DNA of 9,340 bases from Streptomycetaceae bacterium (GTDB taxonomy: Bacteria; Actinomycetota; Actinomycetes; Nanopelagicales; Nanopelagicaceae), in the NCBI GenBank assembly GCA_027490415.1, contig JAIXYD010000204.1:1-9340 (forward strand), read 5' to 3'. Below, piece after piece: positions 6,525 to 9,340 of the stretch. Both the position numbers and the translations under genes were made by a program. The stretch's first letter is position 1. Every line of letters starts with the position of its first letter. The notes under the pieces were generated by a model. The model worked only from the letters and a program-made list of their open reading frames with translations. It did not search any database and was not told where the DNA came from.

Positions 6525-6567
6525 ACTTACTTCAACCCCTTAGTCGCAAGGGATATTCCCTCACCAG
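6525..6567 (-). promoter_or_regulatory. lemA leader with two mutually exclusive small hairpins
   Basis: In the mRNA direction this 43-base gap reads AGGGA-ATA-TCCCT (6561-6549), overlapped by CCCTT-GCGACT-AAGGG (6552-6537). The shared middle arm can pair upstream or downstream. The downstream pairing would hide AAGGGG, the likely Shine-Dalgarno of lemA. Stems are only five base pairs, so a switch is speculative. The first element, AGGGATATTCCCT on the plus strand, could instead be a DNA operator. Confidence 0.3.
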
Positions 6568-7146
6568 TTAGTCGATCTTACTCCGGTGGAAGTTAAGGAA
6601 GGAGCGGCTCGGTGTTGGCCCACGCTGACCTTGGTAGCGCGATCCATATTTCTCGCTGCCGTATGGGTGCTCTGCCGGGGATGAGAGCTTGATGAGGCAG
6701 AGCTGGCCAATCTTCATTCCGGCAAATAACTTCACTGGCAGGTTTGCAACATTAGAAAGTTCTAGTGTGATGTGGCCAGAAAAACCTGGGTCAATAAATC
6801 CGGCTGTTGAATGTGTAAGAAGTCCAAGGCGACCTAGGGATGACTTTCCCTCGAGGCGACCTGCAATGTCATCAGGAAGTGTGATCACTTCATATGTGCT
6901 CGCCAGAACGAATTCACCAGGGTGCAAGATAAATGGTTCGGCTCCATCGGCGATCACTTCTCGAGTCAGCTCGGGCTGCTCGAGGGATGGGTCGATCACC
7001 GAGTACTTGTGGTTTTCAAAAACCCGAAAAAATTTGTCCAATCGCACATCAACTGAGGATGGCTGGATCATCGCCTCGTGGAAGGGTTCGACGCCTACGC
7101 GGCCTGCGGAAATTTCGCTTCTAATATCGCGATCACTAAGTAGCAC
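6568..7146 (-). CDS. dcd: dCTP deaminase, probably bifunctional dCTP deaminase/dUTPase
   Basis: This 192-residue cytosolic enzyme makes deoxyuridine nucleotides for dTMP synthesis. Mycobacterial Dcd converts dCTP through dUTP to dUMP, and this protein follows that sequence closely along its whole length. Visible motifs are MLLSDRDI at the start, [10 protein letters not shown] (27-36), [10 protein letters not shown] (75-84), [19 protein letters not shown] (96-114), [16 protein letters not shown] (117-132), GMKIGQL (143-149) and the nucleotide-closing tail [12 protein letters not shown] (171-182). Ser102, Arg106, Asp119 and Glu129 occupy the expected active-site positions. GTG at 7146 is chosen because it gives the conserved N-terminus and sits six bases after a -10-like TAGGCT, suggesting a leaderless mRNA. 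It is divergent from fadE5 and probably the first gene before lemA and htpX. Bifunctionality is inferred from similarity. Confidence 0.96.
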   Translation of the reverse strand: MLLSDRDIRSEISAGRVGVEPFHEAMIQPSSVDVRLDKFFRVFENHKYSVIDPSLEQPELTREVIADGAEPFILHPGEFVLASTYEVITLPDDIAGRLEGKSSLGRLGLLTHSTAGFIDPGFSGHITLELSNVANLPVKLFAGMKIGQLCLIKLSSPAEHPYGSEKYGSRYQGQRGPTPSRSFLNFHRSKID

Positions 7147-7158
7147 GGCGCGAGCCTA
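7147..7158 (-). promoter_or_regulatory. Candidate leaderless promoter (-10 box) of dcd
   Basis: Read on the minus strand, TAGGCT (7158-7153) matches TANNNT and is followed by six bases and then the GTG start. No Shine-Dalgarno sequence is present between them. No good -35 box is visible at 16-18 bp. The spacing supports both a leaderless transcript and the GTG choice. Confidence 0.5.
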
Positions 7159-7193
7159 TCTCCCAGAGGGCAAAAAATAGTTGAAGCCACCAC

Positions 7194-7228
7194 TTGCATA
7201 AGTTACTGGCGGGTAGCACCATACCGCT
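7194..7228 (+). promoter_or_regulatory. Candidate leaderless promoter of fadE5
   Basis: TTGCAT (7194-7199) is a partial -35 match. After a 17-base spacer comes CACCAT (7217-7222), which keeps A2 and T6 of a -10 box but lacks T1. Six bases separate it from the ATG at 7229. No Shine-Dalgarno is evident. Both hexamers are weak individually; the spacing is what makes the site plausible. Confidence 0.35.
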
Positions 7229-9055
7229 ATGGGACATTACATAGCCAACCTCCGCGATATTGAATTCTGCCTCTTTGACCTCTTCGGTCGTGACAAAGTC
7301 ATGGGCACTGCTCCGTACGGTGAAGTAGACCGTGACACCGCAGTTGGAATGCTTGAAGAGATGAAGCGCTTATGTGAGAACGATTTAGCTGCTTCCTTTG
7401 TTGACGGTGATCGTATTGGTGCAATTCTCAATAAAGAAACTGGAAATGTCACATTGCCGGAAAGCTTTAAGAAATCTTATAAAGCCTACGTCGATGGTGA
7501 ATGGTGGCGTCTTGATGCACCTGTTGACCTCGGTGGAATGAAAGTTCCACCATCTGTTCGCTGGGCGATGGCGGAAATGGTGCTGGGTTCTAATCCAGCA
7601 ATTCATATTTACGCATCTGGTTATGCCTTTGCACATGTTGCATATGTTCTTGGAACACCAGATCAGAAAAAGATGGCCAAGCACATGGTGGATAGACATT
7701 GGGGCGCAACGATGCAACTCACAGAACCTGATGCAGGTTCTGATGTTGGTGCAGGTCGCTCAAAGGCTGTGCAACAACCTGATGGAACATGGCATGTCAC
7801 CGGAACAAAGCGTTACATCACATCAGGTGACGCGGATTTCTACGAGAACGTAATGCACTTTGTTTTAGCTCGTCGCGAAGGCGGCGGACCAGGAACAAAG
7901 GGGCTTTCACTATTTTTAGTTCCTAAATTCATGTTTGATTTAGAGACCGGCGAACTCGGAAAGCGTAACGGTGTTTATGTAACCGCCCTCGAAGACAAAA
8001 TGGGGCTTAACGTTTCAGCTACTTGCGAAGTTAACTTAGGTGAGCACGAACCAGCTGTTGGATATTTGCTCGGTGAAGTTCACGAAGGTATCGCACAGAT
8101 GTTTAAGGTCATCGAATTTGCACGCATGATGGTGGGAACAAAGGCGATTGCAACTTTATCTACCGGTTACCAGCAAGCATTGTTGTATGCCAAGCAACGT
8201 GTACAGGGTGGCGATATGAAGGTAATGAACGATAAAGCTTCACCACGCGTCACCATCATCAAGCATCCAGATGTGCGTCGTTCGCTCATGGTTCAAAAGT
8301 CTTATTCAGAAGGCATGAGAGCCCTTGTTCTCTATACCGCTTCTATCCAAGATGAGATCGAGCTTGCTCAAATAGCAGGAGATGCCGATCGTGTTGCTCA
8401 GATGGAAGCACTCAATGATTTGATGCTTCCGATTGTTAAGGGTTACGGTTCAGAAAAGTCTTGGACTCTTCTTGGTACTGAATCACTCCAAACATTTGGT
8501 GGCGCTGGCTTTACTCGTGATTGGCCAATCGAACAGTATGTACGCGATGCAAAGATCGATACCTTGTACGAAGGCACAACTGCGATCCAAGGTCTTGATT
8601 TCTTCTTCCGCAAAGTTGTAAAAGATGGCGGAAAAGCATTGGGTCTTCTCGGAAAAGAGATTAGTGAATTTGCCGCCACTGGTGGTGCACACGAAGCACA
8701 GAAGCAAGCTCTTCTTAAGGCACTCGGTGATCTGCAAGGGATGGTCGGAGTTCTTGTTGGCCATGCAATGGCATCACAAGAGAAGGCTGATGAGATTTAC
8801 AAGGTGGGTCTGAATACTTCACGCGTACTCATGGCTGTTGGTGACATCATCACTGCTTGGCTCTTGCTGCGACAGGCAGATATCGCAACCGAAAAGCTTG
8901 CAGCAGGTGCTGGCAAGGATGCAGATTTCTTTGAAGGAAAGATTGCATCGGCTCACTTCTTCGTCGCTAACTATCTTCCACACATCACCGCTGATCGTAA
9001 GATCGTAGAAGGCACAGATAGCGCAATCATGGAGATCTCCGAGAACGCTTTCTAA
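7229..9055 (+). CDS. fadE5: FadE5-like acyl-CoA dehydrogenase
   Basis: This 608-residue flavin enzyme is predicted to catalyse the first, alpha-beta dehydrogenation step of fatty acid beta-oxidation with FAD. It is about 200 residues longer than classical short/medium-chain dehydrogenases and matches the long FadE5 type of mycobacteria from MGHYIANLRD to the end. Motifs include LPESFKK (76-82), LTEPDAGSDVGA (164-175), KRYITSGD (194-201) near the flavin, GTKGLSLFLVPKF (222-234), EFARMMVGTKAIATLSTGY (296-314), the C-terminal flavin/dimer motif LQTFGGAGF (420-428), and YEGTTAIQ (447-454), whose Glu448 aligns with the FadE5 catalytic base. The extra C-terminal helical region (about 465-608) is typical of this subfamily. 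It stands alone, divergent from dcd, with no other beta-oxidation gene in the window. FadE5 in mycobacteria accepts a broad chain-length range; the substrate here is not shown. Confidence 0.95.
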   Translation: MGHYIANLRDIEFCLFDLFGRDKVMGTAPYGEVDRDTAVGMLEEMKRLCENDLAASFVDGDRIGAILNKETGNVTLPESFKKSYKAYVDGEWWRLDAPVDLGGMKVPPSVRWAMAEMVLGSNPAIHIYASGYAFAHVAYVLGTPDQKKMAKHMVDRHWGATMQLTEPDAGSDVGAGRSKAVQQPDGTWHVTGTKRYITSGDADFYENVMHFVLARREGGGPGTKGLSLFLVPKFMFDLETGELGKRNGVYVTALEDKMGLNVSATCEVNLGEHEPAVGYLLGEVHEGIAQMFKVIEFARMMVGTKAIATLSTGYQQALLYAKQRVQGGDMKVMNDKASPRVTIIKHPDVRRSLMVQKSYSEGMRALVLYTASIQDEIELAQIAGDADRVAQMEALNDLMLPIVKGYGSEKSWTLLGTESLQTFGGAGFTRDWPIEQYVRDAKIDTLYEGTTAIQGLDFFFRKVVKDGGKALGLLGKEISEFAATGGAHEAQKQALLKALGDLQGMVGVLVGHAMASQEKADEIYKVGLNTSRVLMAVGDIITAWLLLRQADIATEKLAAGAGKDADFFEGKIASAHFFVANYLPHITADRKIVEGTDSAIMEISENAF

Positions 9056-9060
9056 TCGGA

Positions 9061-9072
9061 TACTCTTGCCGG
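9061..9072 (+). promoter_or_regulatory. Candidate leaderless promoter (-10 box) of the EamA-family gene
   Basis: TACTCT (9061-9066) matches TANNNT and is followed by six bases and then ATG at 9073. No Shine-Dalgarno fits at this spacing. If real, it gives the transporter its own transcript despite the 17-base gap from fadE5. No -35 box is visible. Confidence 0.5.
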
Positions 9073-9340
9073 ATGCTCAATCGCTTCCGGGGTGAGATCT
9101 ACCTGATCACAGGTGCGCTCTTCTTCGCATTTAATGGCGTCATCTCAACGCTTGCATTGGATCACCTGTCTCCATTTCGTTTGACTCAAGTCAGGTGTAT
9201 CGGAGCTTTTGCGATTCTCTTTCTTATTGTCGCCTCTCGCAATTTTCAATCGCTAAAAGCCACTAGGCGCGAGGTGCCCGTTCTGGTATTTCTCGGCATC
9301 GTCGGATTTGCAGCGGTACAGGCTGGTTATTTCTTAGGGA
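9073..9340 (+). CDS. EamA/DMT-family transporter, N-terminal part (3' end outside window)
   Basis: An open frame from ATG at 9073 runs off the window end and gives the first 89 residues of a polytopic membrane protein. Hydrophobic segments lie at about residues 9-29 (with GALFFAFNGVIS), 40-57 (RCIGAFAILFLIVAS) and from 70 onward (VPVLVFLGIVGFAAVQAGYF). The basic start MLNRFRGE, the first helix ending before LSPFRLTQVRCIGA, and the short hairpin to the next helix resemble EamA-domain drug/metabolite transporters (RhaT/YdcZ-like exporters of small molecules), which normally have ten helices in about 280-310 residues. The substrate cannot be predicted. The start lies 17 bases after the fadE5 stop, with a -10-like box in the gap. 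The family call rests on a partial protein. Confidence 0.8.
   Translation, partial: MLNRFRGEIYLITGALFFAFNGVISTLALDHLSPFRLTQVRCIGAFAILFLIVASRNFQSLKATRREVPVLVFLGIVGFAAVQAGYFLG

Noticed and set aside
6689..7180. 163-codon open frame on the plus strand
   Set aside because: It is antisense to the well-conserved dcd gene and shows no family motif of its own; it also crosses the dcd promoter region.
7385..7717. 110-codon open frame on the minus strand
   Set aside because: It is antisense to the FadE5-like gene, with a Cys- and His-heavy translation lacking any recognisable motif.
9031..9040. Perfect palindrome GGAGATCTCC upstream of the EamA gene
   Set aside because: It encodes the conserved C-terminal residues of the FadE5-like protein (MEISE region), so a coding explanation is enough; 10-bp palindromes occur by chance.
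1..9340. A novel defence, mobile or biosynthetic system
   Set aside because: Every gene belongs to a recognised family, with no integrase, transposase, repeat array, toxin-antitoxin pair or foreign-looking composition.

Overview
The window looks like a core-genome segment of a streamlined, low-to-mid GC actinobacterium, most likely a free-living aquatic lineage of the acI/Nanopelagicales type. Several markers are actinobacterial: a PknB/PstP kinase-phosphatase pair next to a trpG/pabA gene and crgA, an Mtb-like dCTP deaminase/dUTPase, and a FadE5-type acyl-CoA dehydrogenase. The base composition is unusually AT-rich for that phylum. Only about 285 of 9340 bases lie outside genes, roughly 97% coding, and two convergent gene pairs meet with a 4-bp overlap or a 6-bp gap. 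The genus-level placement is inference. No gene-free stretch exceeds 82 bases, and I saw no RNA genes, mobile elements, CRISPR arrays or frameshifts.

Layout, left to right. Bases 1-1817 (+) hold the 3' end of a PP2C phosphatase (PstP) overlapping a PASTA-domain Ser/Thr kinase (PknB). Bases 1814-2449 (-) encode a glutamine amidotransferase (TrpG/PabA) converging on pknB. Bases 2522-2788 (+) encode CrgA, divergent from trpG. Bases 2849-5046 (+) encode an OmpR-family response regulator and its histidine kinase, translationally coupled. Bases 5053-7146 (-) hold dcd, lemA and htpX in that transcriptional order, converging on the kinase gene. Bases 7229-9055 (+) encode a FadE5-like acyl-CoA dehydrogenase, divergent from dcd. 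Bases 9073-9340 (+) are the start of an EamA/DMT-family membrane transporter.

How the genes fit together. PstP, PknB and CrgA form the cell-wall and division signalling module found near the origin in many actinobacteria: PknB senses peptidoglycan through its PASTA domains, PstP reverses its phosphorylations, and CrgA acts at the divisome. Here the module is compacted. The phosphatase sits directly against the kinase, with no rodA, pbpA or pknA between them, and appears to lack the usual membrane anchor. The two-component system, the LemA/HtpX membrane pair, Dcd and FadE5 are separate functions packed next to it.

The most useful regulatory signals are candidate leaderless promoters (TANNNT about 6-7 nt before the start codon) for crgA, dcd and the EamA gene, with weaker versions for trpG and fadE5. 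There is also an 11-bp RNA hairpin that would cover the Shine-Dalgarno site of the response regulator. I found no convincing novel multi-gene system; the region is mostly ordinary and conserved, with some unusual arrangement and regulatory detail.
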